Position numbers and translations under genes: made by a program. Positions 18,661 to 28,441 of a stretch of DNA of 64,000 bases are shown here, in pieces. Source of the stretch: Flavobacterium sp. SUN046 (GTDB lineage Bacteria; Bacteroidota; Bacteroidia; Flavobacteriales; Flavobacteriaceae). The notes beneath the pieces are model-generated. The model was given only the letters and a program-made list of their open reading frames with translations. It was not told the origin of the DNA and searched no databases. The number at the start of each line of letters is the position of its first letter. Within the stretch, counting starts at the first letter, position 1. The stretch is taken from assembly GCF_028867965.1 (NCBI RefSeq), contig NZ_JAPQNT010000001.1:434001-498000 (forward strand), written 5' to 3'.

Positions 18661-18739
18661 TAGAAGCTAATCCCGCTCTTCACTGTATCTTTTCCTTGTT
18701 AAAGAAACAAGAAAAAGGATGCCGTTACGATCAGGGCTA
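18661..18739. repeat. Flavobacterial intergenic repeat (GCTAATCCCGCT...TCAGGGCTA family)
   Basis: Begins TAGAAGCTAATCCCGCTC and ends ATCAGGGCTA, with a central 12-bp stem CTTTTCCTTGTT (18689-18700)/AACAAGAAAAAG (18706-18717) containing one mismatch. The outer halves are also roughly complementary. I recognise this as a multicopy flavobacterial element; it may act as the terminator of the PBP gene. Confidence 0.75.
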
Positions 18740-18803
18740 AAACAACAGAATCGTTTGGTAACCAATAGTAAGATTTAGATAAATATAATGTCATTGATAC
18801 GAT

Positions 18804-19505
18804 ATGATTAATAAAAAAGTAAATTCAGTTCAAGAAGCACTTCAAGGAATTGAAGATAATATGACCATCATGTTAGGTGGTTTCGGACTTTGCGGAATTC
18901 CCGAAAATTCTATTGCTGAATTAGTAAAAAAAGAAACTACAAATCTAACATGCATTTCAAATAATGCAGGCGTAGATGATTTTGGTTTAGGTTTGTTATT
19001 ACAAAAAAAGCAAATCAAAAAAATGATTTCTTCTTATGTTGGAGAAAATGCCGAATTTGAACGTCAAATGCTTTCAGGTGAACTTGATGTTGAACTAACA
19101 CCACAAGGAACTTTAGCCGAAAAATGTCGTGCAGCACAAGCAGGAATTCCAGCTTTTTTCACACCAGCAGGATTCGGAACCGAAGTTGCCGAAGGAAAAG
19201 AAACACGAGAATTCAACGGAAAAATGCACATTATGGAATTGGCTTACAAAGCCGATTATTCAATTGTAAAAGCATGGAAAGGCGATGAAGCAGGAAACCT
19301 AATTTTCAAAGGAACTGCACGTAATTTCAATGCTGTTATGGCTGGTGCTGCCAAAATAAACATTGCCGAAGTTGAAGAATTAGTACCTGTTGGAACATTA
19401 GACCCCAATCAAATTCACATTCCAGGAATTATGATTCAAAGAATATTTCAAGGTGAAAAATTTGAAAAAAGAATTGAGCAACGAACCGTAAGAACAAGAA
19501 AATAG
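18804..19505 (+). CDS. scoA: 3-oxoacid CoA-transferase subunit A
   Basis: 233 residues. Family motifs: [17 protein letters not shown] near the N-terminus, [16 protein letters not shown], and [16 protein letters not shown]. With the next gene it forms the succinyl-CoA:acetoacetate transferase that activates ketoacids in ketone-body or amino-acid degradation. The pair is separated by 35 bases and clearly co-transcribed. Substrate is inferred from the family. Confidence 0.92.
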   Translation: MINKKVNSVQEALQGIEDNMTIMLGGFGLCGIPENSIAELVKKETTNLTCISNNAGVDDFGLGLLLQKKQIKKMISSYVGENAEFERQMLSGELDVELTPQGTLAEKCRAAQAGIPAFFTPAGFGTEVAEGKETREFNGKMHIMELAYKADYSIVKAWKGDEAGNLIFKGTARNFNAVMAGAAKINIAEVEELVPVGTLDPNQIHIPGIMIQRIFQGEKFEKRIEQRTVRTRK

Positions 19506-19540
19506 AACAAAGAGTATAGAAAATAGACTGTGAAATTTAT

Positions 19541-20197
19541 ATGTTAGACAAAAACGATATCGCAAAAAGAATAGCCAAAGAAGTAAAAGACGGTTATTAT
19601 GTAAACTTAGGAATTGGCATTCCAACATTGGTTGCTAATTATGTTCGTACTGATATTTCAGTTGAATTTCAAAGCGAAAATGGTGTTCTCGGAATGGGTC
19701 CATTTCCATTTGAAGGCGAAGAAGATGCCGACATCATCAACGCAGGAAAACAAACCATAACAACTTTACCTGGAGCAAGTTTTTTCGATTCGGCTTTTAG
19801 TTTTGGTATGATTCGTTCTCAAAAAGTAGATTTAACAATTCTTGGCGCCATGGAAGTTTCTGAAAATGGTGATATTGCCAATTGGAAAATCCCAGGAAAA
19901 ATGGTCAAAGGAATGGGTGGCGCTATGGATTTAGTAGCTTCTGCAGAAAATATTATTGTTGCCATGATGCACGTCAACAAAGCTGGTGAAAGCAAAATTC
20001 TTAAAAAATGCAGTTTACCATTAACCGGTGTCGGTTGCGTGAAAAAAGTTGTTACCGAATTGGCCGTTTTAGAAATCACTCCAAAAGGTTTTAAACTATT
20101 AGAACGTGCTCCAGGAGTTTCTGTCGAACATATTATTGCATCCACTGAAGCCGATTTAATTATTGATGGAGCTATTCCTGAAATGCTAATCAACTAA
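19541..20197 (+). CDS. scoB: 3-oxoacid CoA-transferase subunit B
   Basis: 218 residues, normal length. The catalytic glutamate lies in the conserved SENGVLGMGPFP; other family segments are VNLGIGIPTLVANY and LGAMEVSENGDIANWKIPG. It pairs with subunit A just upstream. The esterase gene starts 6 bases after its stop, so it is likely in the same transcript. Confidence 0.93.
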   Translation: MLDKNDIAKRIAKEVKDGYYVNLGIGIPTLVANYVRTDISVEFQSENGVLGMGPFPFEGEEDADIINAGKQTITTLPGASFFDSAFSFGMIRSQKVDLTILGAMEVSENGDIANWKIPGKMVKGMGGAMDLVASAENIIVAMMHVNKAGESKILKKCSLPLTGVGCVKKVVTELAVLEITPKGFKLLERAPGVSVEHIIASTEADLIIDGAIPEMLIN

Positions 20198-20203
20198 AAT
20201 CTT

Positions 20204-21358
20204 ATGAAAAAAAGCTACATTCTTATTTTATTCACTTTTTTGGGTATCAGCTTATACGCTCAAGAAAATATAGATTTCACAAAAAGGAAAGAGATTCTTT
20301 CACCTGAAATTAATGCTGATAAAACAGTAACATTTAGATTAGATGCTAAAAATGCTAAATCAGTAATTCTGCAAGGCGATTGCGTACCTGAAAGCGGTAA
20401 TTTATCTAAAAATGAAGATGGTATTTGGACGTACACTACAAAACCACTAAATCCCGAATTCTACAGTTATACTTTTATTGTTGATGGAATAAAAACACTA
20501 GATCCTAATAATGCTTTCGTAACAAGAGATGTTGCTACAATTGTAAACGTCTTTCTTGTTGATGGCGAATTTGCTGATTTATACAAAGTTAATGACGTAC
20601 CACACGGATCGGTTTCTAAAAGATGGTATGATTCTCCTTCACTTAAAACAACCAAAAGAGTAACCGTTTATACTCCGCCCGGTTATGAGAAAAGTAAAGA
20701 AAAATATCCTGTTTTGTATTTACTTCATGGTGCTGGTGGCGATGAAGAAGCTTGGATGCAACTTGGCAGAACTTCTCAAATACTAGATAATCTTATCGCT
20801 CAAGGAAAAGCCAAACCAATGTTGGTCGTTATGACTAATGGAAATGCAAGACAAAATGCTGCTCCAGGAGAATCTAGTGAAGGCTATATTAAACCTGTTT
20901 TTATTCGTCCTGAAATGTTTTCTGGCCTTACTGAAAAAGCATTTGGTGATGTTATTGCTTTTATAGAATCTGAATACCGAGTTAAAAAAGAAAAAGCCTC
21001 GAGAGCTATCGCCGGATTATCAATGGGCGGCATGCAAACCATAGTTATAGCTGCTAATTATCCTAATACTTTCGATTATATTGGTGTTTTTTCATCAGCA
21101 ATGTTACAACCTGCTGACAATAAAGTTGATTTTTATTTGAATATGAATCAAAAGCTATTAACACAAAAAAGTAACGCTTTCAAACTCTACTGGATTGGTA
21201 TTGGCAAAGATGATTTCCTTTATCAAAAATGTGTAGAATTTAGAAGTGAACTTGATAAAGCCAATCTTAAATACATCTATAAAGAAACCAACGGAGGTCA
21301 TACTTGGTCAAATTGGCGTGTTTATTTATCCGAATTTGTTCCTCAATTATTCAAATAA
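20204..21358 (+). CDS. Secreted CE1-like esterase with N-terminal carbohydrate-binding-type domain
   Basis: 384 residues. Signal peptide (MKKSYILILFTFLGISLYAQ), an E-set/CBM48-like domain (~25-120: KSVILQGDCVP, YSYTFIVDG), then an esterase-D/CE1 alpha/beta hydrolase. The nucleophile is Ser273 in GLSMGG and the histidine is in NGGHTWSNWR near the end; YPVLYLLHGAGGDE marks the oxyanion region. Similar proteins are feruloyl or acetylxylan esterases of the cell envelope. The natural ester is unknown. Confidence 0.88.
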   Translation: MKKSYILILFTFLGISLYAQENIDFTKRKEILSPEINADKTVTFRLDAKNAKSVILQGDCVPESGNLSKNEDGIWTYTTKPLNPEFYSYTFIVDGIKTLDPNNAFVTRDVATIVNVFLVDGEFADLYKVNDVPHGSVSKRWYDSPSLKTTKRVTVYTPPGYEKSKEKYPVLYLLHGAGGDEEAWMQLGRTSQILDNLIAQGKAKPMLVVMTNGNARQNAAPGESSEGYIKPVFIRPEMFSGLTEKAFGDVIAFIESEYRVKKEKASRAIAGLSMGGMQTIVIAANYPNTFDYIGVFSSAMLQPADNKVDFYLNMNQKLLTQKSNAFKLYWIGIGKDDFLYQKCVEFRSELDKANLKYIYKETNGGHTWSNWRVYLSEFVPQLFK

Positions 21359-21368
21359 TTTTAAGTCT

Positions 21369-21397
21369 TAAAGCAACTCATTGAAGTTGCTTTTTTT
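21369..21397 (+). terminator. Intrinsic terminator after the esterase
   Basis: AAGCAACT (21371-21378) pairs with AGTTGCTT (21385-21392) around a 6-base loop, followed by seven T. Confidence 0.85.
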
Positions 21398-21516
21398 ATA
21401 CAATACTTTTTAAGTTTTGACTTTTTCTTTGAATTATGTTTAAAATTTGATTCCAATCATACAGTAAGTTTTAAAAAAAATTGTTAATATTGTATTATAA
21501 ATCAAAACCAACCTAA

Positions 21517-24500
21517 ATGAAAAAAAACTTACCTATTAAATTGGGGCTACTAGCTATGGTCTCAATAGTATCGTTTTCTGCGCATGCACAAGAAGGTGAT
21601 AAAAATGTTAAACAAAAAACAACAGATGAAAAAGGAAACACTTCGTTGATTACTTTTATCGAAAACTCATCTTATAAATCAAGTAATTTTGAACAAGTTT
21701 TTAAAGACCAATTAAAACTTAAAAGCAACTCAAGCTTTCAAAAAACCAAATCAGAAACTGATCAAAAAGGATTTGTTCATGAAAAATTTCAACTCTATCA
21801 CAATGGAATAAAAGTTGAATTTGCAACGTACACACTTCATTCTAAAAATGGTACACTAGTTTCTATGAGTGGTGAATCTTATTCGTTAGAAAACATCAAT
21901 ACAACACCAACATTATCTAACCAACAAGCATTAATTAAAGCATTAAATCAAATTGATGCTAAATCGTATTTGTGGGACGATTCTAAAGAAGCGGCAGAAT
22001 TAAACTATGCAAAACCTACTGGTGAATTAGTTTTACTTCCTGTTTTTGACACTGATATTGTTACGCTTAAATTGGCTTACAAATTTGATATTTACGCAAC
22101 TAATCCTGTAAGTCGTGGTGATTTATATATTGATGCCGTTACAGGAAACTCACTTTTTTACAACGCAACAATCAAACATTTAGGCGAATTTAGTAATGGA
22201 AAATCAAAAGTAAATGATCAAAACATTATAACAAAATCAAATTCAATGATGGTTGCGGCAAATGCCGACACAAGATACAGCGGATCACAATCTATTCAAA
22301 CATTATTAAGTGGATCTTCTTATATTTTATCTGACAACACAAGAGGAAGTGGTGTTCAAACTTTTAATATGAAGAAAGGCACGAATTACACTTCTGCCGT
22401 GAATTTTACAGATGTAGACAATAACTGGACTGCAGCCGAATTTAATAATACAAACAAAGATAACGGAGCATTAGATGCACATTGGGGTGCTGAAAAAACA
22501 TACGATTATTGGTCTACAGTTCATGGTAGAAATAGTTATAACAATGCTGGAGCAGCAATTAAAAGTTATGTTCATTACAGCAGTGCCTATAATAATGCAT
22601 ATTGGGATGGCACAAGAATGACTTATGGTGACGGAAGCGGAACTGGCGGATTTAATGTGTTAACTTCAATGGATGTAGCAGCTCACGAAATTGGTCATGC
22701 CGTTTGTAGTAACACTGCAAATCTGGCTTATCAAAAAGAATCTGGAGCAATGAACGAAGGTTTTTCAGATATTTGGGGTGCATGTGTTGAATATTTTGCC
22801 ACTCCAAACAAGCAAAGATGGTTAATTGGTGAAGATATCGAAATGAGAGCCGGCCATATATCGTTGCGATCAATGAGCAATCCTAAAACAGAAGCACAAC
22901 CAGATACTTATGGCGGAACTTATTGGATAAATCCTAATTGTACTCCAACTTCTACAAATGATTATTGTGGTGTACACACCAATAGTGGTGTTTTAAATCA
23001 CTGGTTTTATATCTTGACCGAAGGTAAAACAGGAACCAATGACATAAGTAGTTCTTATTCTGTAACAGGAATTGGAATTGATAAAGCTGCAAAAATTGCT
23101 TTCCGTACTGAGAGTATATATTTAACTGCAAATTCAACTTATGCTAATGCTAGAACATACGGAATTCAATCTGCAATCGATTTATATGGTGCAAATTCTG
23201 CCGAAGTTATTGCAACTACAAATGCATTTTATGCTGTAGGTATTGGCGCGGCTTATGCTGGACCAGCCGATACAATTGCTCCTTCAGCTCCAACGGCTTT
23301 AACAGCTTCTGGAACTACTACAACAACTACAACTTTATCTTGGACAGCTTCTACAGACAATGTTGCTGTAACAGGTTATAACGTATATCAAGGAACAACA
23401 TTGTTAGGAACTGCAACTGCTACAACTTATAATGTTACTGGTTTAACTGGTGCAACAACGTACTCATTTTCGGTAAAAGCTAAAGATGCAGCCGGAAATC
23501 TATCTACTTCAAGTAATGCTGCAAGCGTAACAACTTTAACTCCTGTTGCCGATACTACTGCACCGACTGCTGCAACTTTATCTGCATCTGGAACAACAGC
23601 AACTGCAACAAATTTATCTTGGACTGGTTCAACAGACGATGTTGCTGTTACAGGTTATAATGTTTATCAAGGTACAACTTTGAAAGCATCAGTTACAACT
23701 ACAACTTATGCGGTTACTGGATTAACTGCTTCAACAGTATACACTTTTTATGTTGTAGCTAAAGATGCTGCTGGAAATTTATCTCCAGCAAGTAATACTG
23801 TATCTGTAACAACATCTGCAACGACTTTAACTTATTGCACGGCAACCGCAACAAACACAGCCGATGAAAAAATTGGTAAAGTAGTTTTTGGAACAATCAA
23901 TAATACTTCAACTGGAACTGCAGGTTATGAAAATTTCACAGCGCTATCGACTAATGCAGTTAGAGGAACAGCAAATACAATTACAATAACTCCAGCTTGG
24001 ACAAGCACTGTTTATTCTGAAGGTTATGCCGTATTTATAGATTACAACCAAAACGGATTGTTTACCGATGCTGGAGAAACTGTTTGGACAAAAGCAGCAT
24101 CAACAACAACTCCTGCAACTGGAACATTTACAATTCCTACAACGGCAACTTTGGGAGCTACAAGAATGAGAGTTGCAATGAAATATAATGCAATTCCTGC
24201 TGCTTGTGGTTCGTACACTTACGGACAAGTTGAAGATTACACAGTAAATATTACACTAACTGCAGCTGGATTAGTTGCAAATTCTGATTCGGAACTATCT
24301 AATGATACTTTGAACTTTACTGTTTATCCAAACCCTACAGAAAGTCGTTTAAATGTTTCATTATCTGATGAAAATGCTACTTATGAAATCATCAATTATT
24401 TAGGTCAAGAAGTTAAAAAAGGTAAACTTACCCCAGACGGAATTGATGTAAACGAATTGAATTCTGGAATTTATTTCTTGAAAGTAAACAGTAACCAACA

Positions 24501-24531
24501 ATCGGTTTCTAAAAAATTCATCAAAAAATAA
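21517..24531 (+). CDS. Secreted M4-family (thermolysin-like) metalloprotease with FN3, GEVED and T9SS domains
   Basis: 1004 residues. Signal peptide, then an FTP/PepSY-type propeptide (to ~residue 235), then the M4 catalytic domain. The zinc site is intact: His390 and His394 in AAHEIGHAV, and Glu414 in MNEGFSD, 20 residues on as in thermolysin. Two fibronectin III repeats follow (~588-770, each with SAPTALTASG/TAATLSASG-type starts and VAVTGYNVYQGTTL), then a GEVED domain (~800-905) and a type A T9SS sorting domain (~930-1004, ending SKKFIKK). It is exported by the type IX system, probably for protein digestion. Confidence 0.94.
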   Translation: MKKNLPIKLGLLAMVSIVSFSAHAQEGDKNVKQKTTDEKGNTSLITFIENSSYKSSNFEQVFKDQLKLKSNSSFQKTKSETDQKGFVHEKFQLYHNGIKVEFATYTLHSKNGTLVSMSGESYSLENINTTPTLSNQQALIKALNQIDAKSYLWDDSKEAAELNYAKPTGELVLLPVFDTDIVTLKLAYKFDIYATNPVSRGDLYIDAVTGNSLFYNATIKHLGEFSNGKSKVNDQNIITKSNSMMVAANADTRYSGSQSIQTLLSGSSYILSDNTRGSGVQTFNMKKGTNYTSAVNFTDVDNNWTAAEFNNTNKDNGALDAHWGAEKTYDYWSTVHGRNSYNNAGAAIKSYVHYSSAYNNAYWDGTRMTYGDGSGTGGFNVLTSMDVAAHEIGHAVCSNTANLAYQKESGAMNEGFSDIWGACVEYFATPNKQRWLIGEDIEMRAGHISLRSMSNPKTEAQPDTYGGTYWINPNCTPTSTNDYCGVHTNSGVLNHWFYILTEGKTGTNDISSSYSVTGIGIDKAAKIAFRTESIYLTANSTYANARTYGIQSAIDLYGANSAEVIATTNAFYAVGIGAAYAGPADTIAPSAPTALTASGTTTTTTTLSWTASTDNVAVTGYNVYQGTTLLGTATATTYNVTGLTGATTYSFSVKAKDAAGNLSTSSNAASVTTLTPVADTTAPTAATLSASGTTATATNLSWTGSTDDVAVTGYNVYQGTTLKASVTTTTYAVTGLTASTVYTFYVVAKDAAGNLSPASNTVSVTTSATTLTYCTATATNTADEKIGKVVFGTINNTSTGTAGYENFTALSTNAVRGTANTITITPAWTSTVYSEGYAVFIDYNQNGLFTDAGETVWTKAASTTTPATGTFTIPTTATLGATRMRVAMKYNAIPAACGSYTYGQVEDYTVNITLTAAGLVANSDSELSNDTLNFTVYPNPTESRLNVSLSDENATYEIINYLGQEVKKGKLTPDGIDVNELNSGIYFLKVNSNQQSVSKKFIKK

Positions 24532-24547
24532 TACTTTAAATAGTAAT

Positions 24548-24585
24548 AAAAAATGCCTCGCTAATTGTGAGGCATTTTTGTTTTT
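24548..24585. terminator. Bidirectional terminator
   Basis: AAAAATGCCTC and GAGGCATTTTT (24569-24579) with a 9-base loop and T runs on both strands. It serves the protease gene and, on the other strand, the gene ending at 24600. Confidence 0.85.
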
Positions 24586-24599
24586 ACAAAACAGACAAT

Positions 24600-24995
24600 T
24601 TATTTTTTACTCTCCAAATATTCAATAATTATAGATGATGCGTTAGTAAAACTAGGAAATTGTTCTACCATACTCACAGCTCGTTTTTTATTTAATTTAT
24701 AAGTCAAATCAAATTCAGTGGTAAATAAGATAGCCGACATAAACGGATTATTTATAAATCCCAATAATCTTGGAAAAGTATTTTCTATAGTATGAATTTC
24801 AAATAATTCTTCTTGTTGAAATTTGAATTTTAACTCCAATTTCAAAACATCATCATCCATTATTGGACGAACATATATATTCATCAATTCTGTATTGCCG
24901 ATGGTTTTCGCTAAAGTTAATTTCGCAAAAGTTCCATCTTCTAAACTCGATTTAACTTTGGTATAAAATTCTGAAAAGGTTTCTTTAAATGGCAT
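24600..24995 (-). CDS. Conserved hypothetical protein, possible free-standing N-domain of a methyltransferase family
   Basis: 131 residues, no signal or TM. The pattern KVKSSLEDGTFAKLTLAK, ELMNIYVRPI and ILFTTEFDLTYKLNKK resembles the N-terminal part of a class I SAM-methyltransferase-like family of Bacteroidota, which opens with FVKLTLS...LKNIYVR...LFTT.FDL. No SAM-binding domain is present here. This resemblance is from memory and tentative. It is separated from fumarase by a palindromic repeat. Confidence 0.55.
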   Translation of the reverse strand: MPFKETFSEFYTKVKSSLEDGTFAKLTLAKTIGNTELMNIYVRPIMDDDVLKLELKFKFQQEELFEIHTIENTFPRLLGFINNPFMSAILFTTEFDLTYKLNKKRAVSMVEQFPSFTNASSIIIEYLESKK

Positions 24996-25008
24996 AGTTT
25001 ACTTTTTA

Positions 25009-25068
25009 AAACACAGATTTCACAAATTCACACAAATTAAATCCGTGAAATCCGTGAAATCTGTGTTT
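25009..25068. repeat. Palindromic repeat (AAACACAGATTTCAC)
   Basis: 15-base perfect arms (25009-25023 and 25054-25068) with a centre containing two direct copies of ATCCGTGAA. Located between the fumarase stop and the 131-residue gene. Confidence 0.8.
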
Positions 25069-25076
25069 AATTATAC

Positions 25077-26678
25077 TTACAAATTAGCAAAAAAATCATT
25101 TCCTTTATCATCAGTAATAATGAATGCTGGAAAATCTTTCACTGTAATTTTTCTAACAGCTTCCATTCCTAATTCTTCGAAATCTACAACCTCAACTTTT
25201 AAGATATTATCTTGAGCTAAAATGGCAGCTGGACCACCAATTGAACCTAAATAGAATCCACCGTATGTTTTACAAGCTTCCATAACTTCTTTGGTACGAT
25301 TTCCTTTTGCCAACATAATCATACTTCCGCCAGCTTTTTGGAATTCTTCTACATAAACGTCCATTCTTCCTGCTGTTGTTGGTCCGAAACTTCCCGATGG
25401 CATTCCGTCTGGCGTTTTTGCTGGACCAGCATAATATACTGGATGATTTTTAAAATAGTCTGGCATTGGTTTTCCTGCATCTAATAATTCTTTAATTTTT
25501 GCGTGAGCAATATCTCTAGCAACAATTAAAGTTCCGTTTAATTTTAAACGTGTTTTGATTGGACATTTAGATAAATCCGATAAAATAGCTGCCATCGGAC
25601 GATTCAAATCAACCTCAACTGCTGGCTCCAGATGTGGTGGCGTTGCTGGTAAAAATTGTCCTGGATTTACTTCCAATTGTTCTACAAAAATTCCGTCTTT
25701 AGTGATTTTTCCTTTAATATTTCTATCTGCCGAACACGAAACTCCTAATCCAACTGGACAAGATGCAGCGTGACGTGGCAAACGAATAACTTTTACATCG
25801 TGTGCAAAATATTTTCCGCCAAATTGAGCTCCAATTGCACTTTCTTGGCAAATTTCTAATACTTTTTGTTCCCAAGCAATATCTCTAAAGGCTTGACCTG
25901 ACATATTTCCTGTATTTGGAAGATTGTCAAAATAACCTGCAGATGCTTTTTTTACCGCTGCTAAATTTGCTTCCGCAGAAGTTCCGCCGATTACCAAAGC
26001 CAAATGATATGGCGGACAAGCAGAAGTTCCTAAATCTTTGATTTTTTCACGCACAAATTCTTCCATTGATTTATCGTTCAATAGTGATTTTGTTTTTTGA
26101 TATAAAAAAGTTTTATTCGCAGAACCGCCACCTTTTGTCAAAAATAAAAACTCATAATAGTTTCCTTTTTTGGCATAAATATCAATTTGTGCTGGTAAAT
26201 TCGAGCCTGAATTTTTTTCTTCAAACATGGAAATCGGAACAATTTGCGAATAGCGTAAATTCTTTTCTTGAAACGTATTGAAAATTCCTTTCGACAACCA
26301 TTCGGCATCATCAACTCCGGTGTAAACATCTTCACCTTTTTTTGCCATAACAATTGCAGTTCCGGTATCTTGACATGATGGCAATTGACCTTCAACAGCA
26401 ACAGACGCATTTTGCAACAAATTGTATGCTACAAATCGGTCGTTATCAGTCGCTTCTGGATCGTGAAGAATGTTGTTTAGTTTTTGCAAATGTGCTGTTC
26501 GCAACATAAACGAAACATCGTTCATCGCTACCTGTGACAATAATTCTAAACCTTTTGGGTCAACAGTTAAGATTTCTCTATCGCCTAGTTTTTCTACTTT
26601 AACGTAATCAGAAGTGATTTTTTTGTACTGCGTATCGTCTTTTAAAATTGGATACGGATCTTGGTATATAAAGTCCAT
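25077..26678 (-). CDS. Fumarate hydratase, class I (iron-sulphur)
   Basis: 533 residues, the fused alpha-beta class I type (FumA/FumB). Cluster cysteines are in [12 protein letters not shown] and [30 protein letters not shown] and the beta-domain [15 protein letters not shown] are diagnostic. It hydrates fumarate to malate in the TCA cycle using an oxygen-labile 4Fe-4S cluster. It is downstream of the small membrane protein and SpmAB gene on the same strand. Confidence 0.95.
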   Translation of the reverse strand: MDFIYQDPYPILKDDTQYKKITSDYVKVEKLGDREILTVDPKGLELLSQVAMNDVSFMLRTAHLQKLNNILHDPEATDNDRFVAYNLLQNASVAVEGQLPSCQDTGTAIVMAKKGEDVYTGVDDAEWLSKGIFNTFQEKNLRYSQIVPISMFEEKNSGSNLPAQIDIYAKKGNYYEFLFLTKGGGSANKTFLYQKTKSLLNDKSMEEFVREKIKDLGTSACPPYHLALVIGGTSAEANLAAVKKASAGYFDNLPNTGNMSGQAFRDIAWEQKVLEICQESAIGAQFGGKYFAHDVKVIRLPRHAASCPVGLGVSCSADRNIKGKITKDGIFVEQLEVNPGQFLPATPPHLEPAVEVDLNRPMAAILSDLSKCPIKTRLKLNGTLIVARDIAHAKIKELLDAGKPMPDYFKNHPVYYAGPAKTPDGMPSGSFGPTTAGRMDVYVEEFQKAGGSMIMLAKGNRTKEVMEACKTYGGFYLGSIGGPAAILAQDNILKVEVVDFEELGMEAVRKITVKDFPAFIITDDKGNDFFANL

Positions 26679-26722
26679 TTGAATAAAATTTTGAAGTGTA
26701 AAGTTAAGGAAATTAAAGAAAT

Positions 26723-26884
26723 TTATCTATAAGAATAGAGAACTAAAACAACTACAGTAAGAAATATAAAACCCAATATTGAATTATCTTTTTTTGCAAC
26801 TTCATCTATTGATTTAGTTCCAAAATTAAACAGCCACATTAAAATATTTCCAATAAAATGGCATATTAATTTTGAGAATAACAT
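26723..26884 (-). CDS. Small membrane protein, 53 residues, unrecognised
   Basis: A complete ATG-to-TAA frame on the minus strand: starts [13 protein letters not shown] and ends LYSYR. It has an N-terminal amphipathic or hydrophobic stretch ([16 protein letters not shown]), a short polar loop ([13 protein letters not shown]) and a clear C-terminal TM helix ([15 protein letters not shown]). It fits the 217-base gap between the SpmAB-like gene and fumarase, on the same strand and in the right order for co-transcription. Function unknown. Coding is judged from membrane-protein character and context only. Confidence 0.55.
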   Translation of the reverse strand: MLFSKLICHFIGNILMWLFNFGTKSIDEVAKKDNSILGFIFLTVVVLVLYSYR

Positions 26885-26895
26885 TTTTCTTTATT

Positions 26896-28371
26896 TTAAA
26901 AAAACCAACTAGCCACAAAAATAGCTGTAATCACACAAATTAAATCTACTAAAAGCATAGTTCCTAAAGCATAGCGCGTATTTTTTATATTAACCGAACC
27001 AAAGTAAACGGCAATAACATAAAAGGTACTTTCGGCGCTGCATTGAAAAATACTACTCAATCTGCCAGTCATAGAATCGGCACCAAAAGTATTCATCGAA
27101 TCAATCAAAAAACCACGTGAACCAGCAGAACTAAAAGGTCGCAACATAGCTACTGGCAAAGCATCAGTGATTTGTTTGTTGACACCCATATTAGAGAAAA
27201 AATAGGCAATCCAATTGCTAATAATTTCAAACAAACCGCTGTTTCTGAACAACGAAATTGCTACTAACATTCCTAAAACATAAGGAAAAATTGTAACTCC
27301 AGTTTTAACTCCGTTGTTTGCTCCTGATACAAAAGCTTCAAAAACAGTAGTTTTAGCCTCTGCAAATTTCTTCTCTTTGATAAACGAAAATAGTAAAGTG
27401 AAAGCAATAATTCCGACCAATATCAATCCAGAAAGATTAGAAGTAAAATAGTTCTTCCCAATTAAATCTAAGTGATTGACATACATCAACAGACCAATAA
27501 TTGCAGCAATTAATGTGATTAAAACAACAACCAAAGAAGCACTTTTAAAATTAATTTTTTGTTTAATTCCAACAATGAGAAAAGCAGCTATAGTTCCAAT
27601 AAAAGAGGTAATAATACATGGCAACATTACGTCTGCTGGATTGCTTGCATTAGCCGCAGCACGATAGCCAATTATTGAAGTTGCTATTAATGTAAGTCCC
27701 GAAGCATGCAAACACAGGAACATGATTTGAGCATCACTAGCTCTTTCTTTTTCGGGGTTTAATTCTTGCAAACTTTCCATAGCTTTTAAACCGAAAGGTG
27801 TTGCAGCAGAATCCAATCCCAAGAAATTAGCAGCAAAATTTAAAGTCATGTAAGAAATGGATGGATGATCTTTTGGGATACTTGGAAACACTTTTACAAA
27901 TACCGGACTCAATAGTTTAGCCAATTTTGCTGACGCTCCTGAAATAATTAAAAGTTCCATTAAGCCACAGAAAAAAGCTAAATAAGCAATTAAAGGAAGT
28001 ATTAAATCAACTAATGTGTTTTTACATGTTGGTAATAATCCATCCGATTTTTGTTTGCCACTATAAATTTTTACGGTTTTATTTGAAAAAACATAAGTTG
28101 AATCGATGTTCAAAGTGTCACGGTTAATGACCATCGTTTTGTCTGGAGCTTTTTCGATGTTATCTTTGATAAAAGCAGGTAGATTTTGAATGTATTTTTC
28201 TGAAACTAAAATTGGATCGTCTTTTTTTCCGTTCAAAACGAAATCAATGGTGTAGTTACCCGCAGAGAATAAACTAAAAATCACAAAGACAATTGACGAA
28301 ATAAAGATAACGAGCCAAAATCTACTTAATACCATGATCTGTTTTTTTGTAAATGTACTTATTTTGAACAA
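26896..28371 (-). CDS. SpmA-SpmB fusion-type nucleoside-recognition (Gate) membrane protein
   Basis: 491 residues with many TM helices. The two halves resemble SpmA (~125-290: LAKLLSPVFVKVFPSIPKDHPS, NFAANFLGLDSAATPFGLKAM) and SpmB (~330-490: GVKTGVTIFPYVLGMLVAI, ARPFSSAGSRGFLIDSM-like, FQCSAESTFYVIAVYFGSV). These Gate-domain proteins are named after Bacillus spore maturation genes, but occur in non-sporulating bacteria with unknown function. A ~90-residue periplasmic loop follows the first helix. Confidence 0.85.
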   Translation of the reverse strand: MFKISTFTKKQIMVLSRFWLVIFISSIVFVIFSLFSAGNYTIDFVLNGKKDDPILVSEKYIQNLPAFIKDNIEKAPDKTMVINRDTLNIDSTYVFSNKTVKIYSGKQKSDGLLPTCKNTLVDLILPLIAYLAFFCGLMELLIISGASAKLAKLLSPVFVKVFPSIPKDHPSISYMTLNFAANFLGLDSAATPFGLKAMESLQELNPEKERASDAQIMFLCLHASGLTLIATSIIGYRAAANASNPADVMLPCIITSFIGTIAAFLIVGIKQKINFKSASLVVVLITLIAAIIGLLMYVNHLDLIGKNYFTSNLSGLILVGIIAFTLLFSFIKEKKFAEAKTTVFEAFVSGANNGVKTGVTIFPYVLGMLVAISLFRNSGLFEIISNWIAYFFSNMGVNKQITDALPVAMLRPFSSAGSRGFLIDSMNTFGADSMTGRLSSIFQCSAESTFYVIAVYFGSVNIKNTRYALGTMLLVDLICVITAIFVASWFF

Positions 28372-28379
28372 AGCTTAAA

Positions 28380-28432
28380 ACCGCAGATTCGCAGATTTAT
28401 TACAAGATGAGAAAAATCTGCGAATCTGCGGT
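28380..28432. repeat. Palindromic repeat (ACCGCAGATTCGCAGATTT)
   Basis: 19-base perfect arms (28380-28398 and 28414-28432), 15-base loop. Same family as the core of the nested palindrome at 12803-12847. It lies in the gap between exonuclease and SpmAB genes. Confidence 0.88.
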
Positions 28433-28441
28433 ATATTTTTA

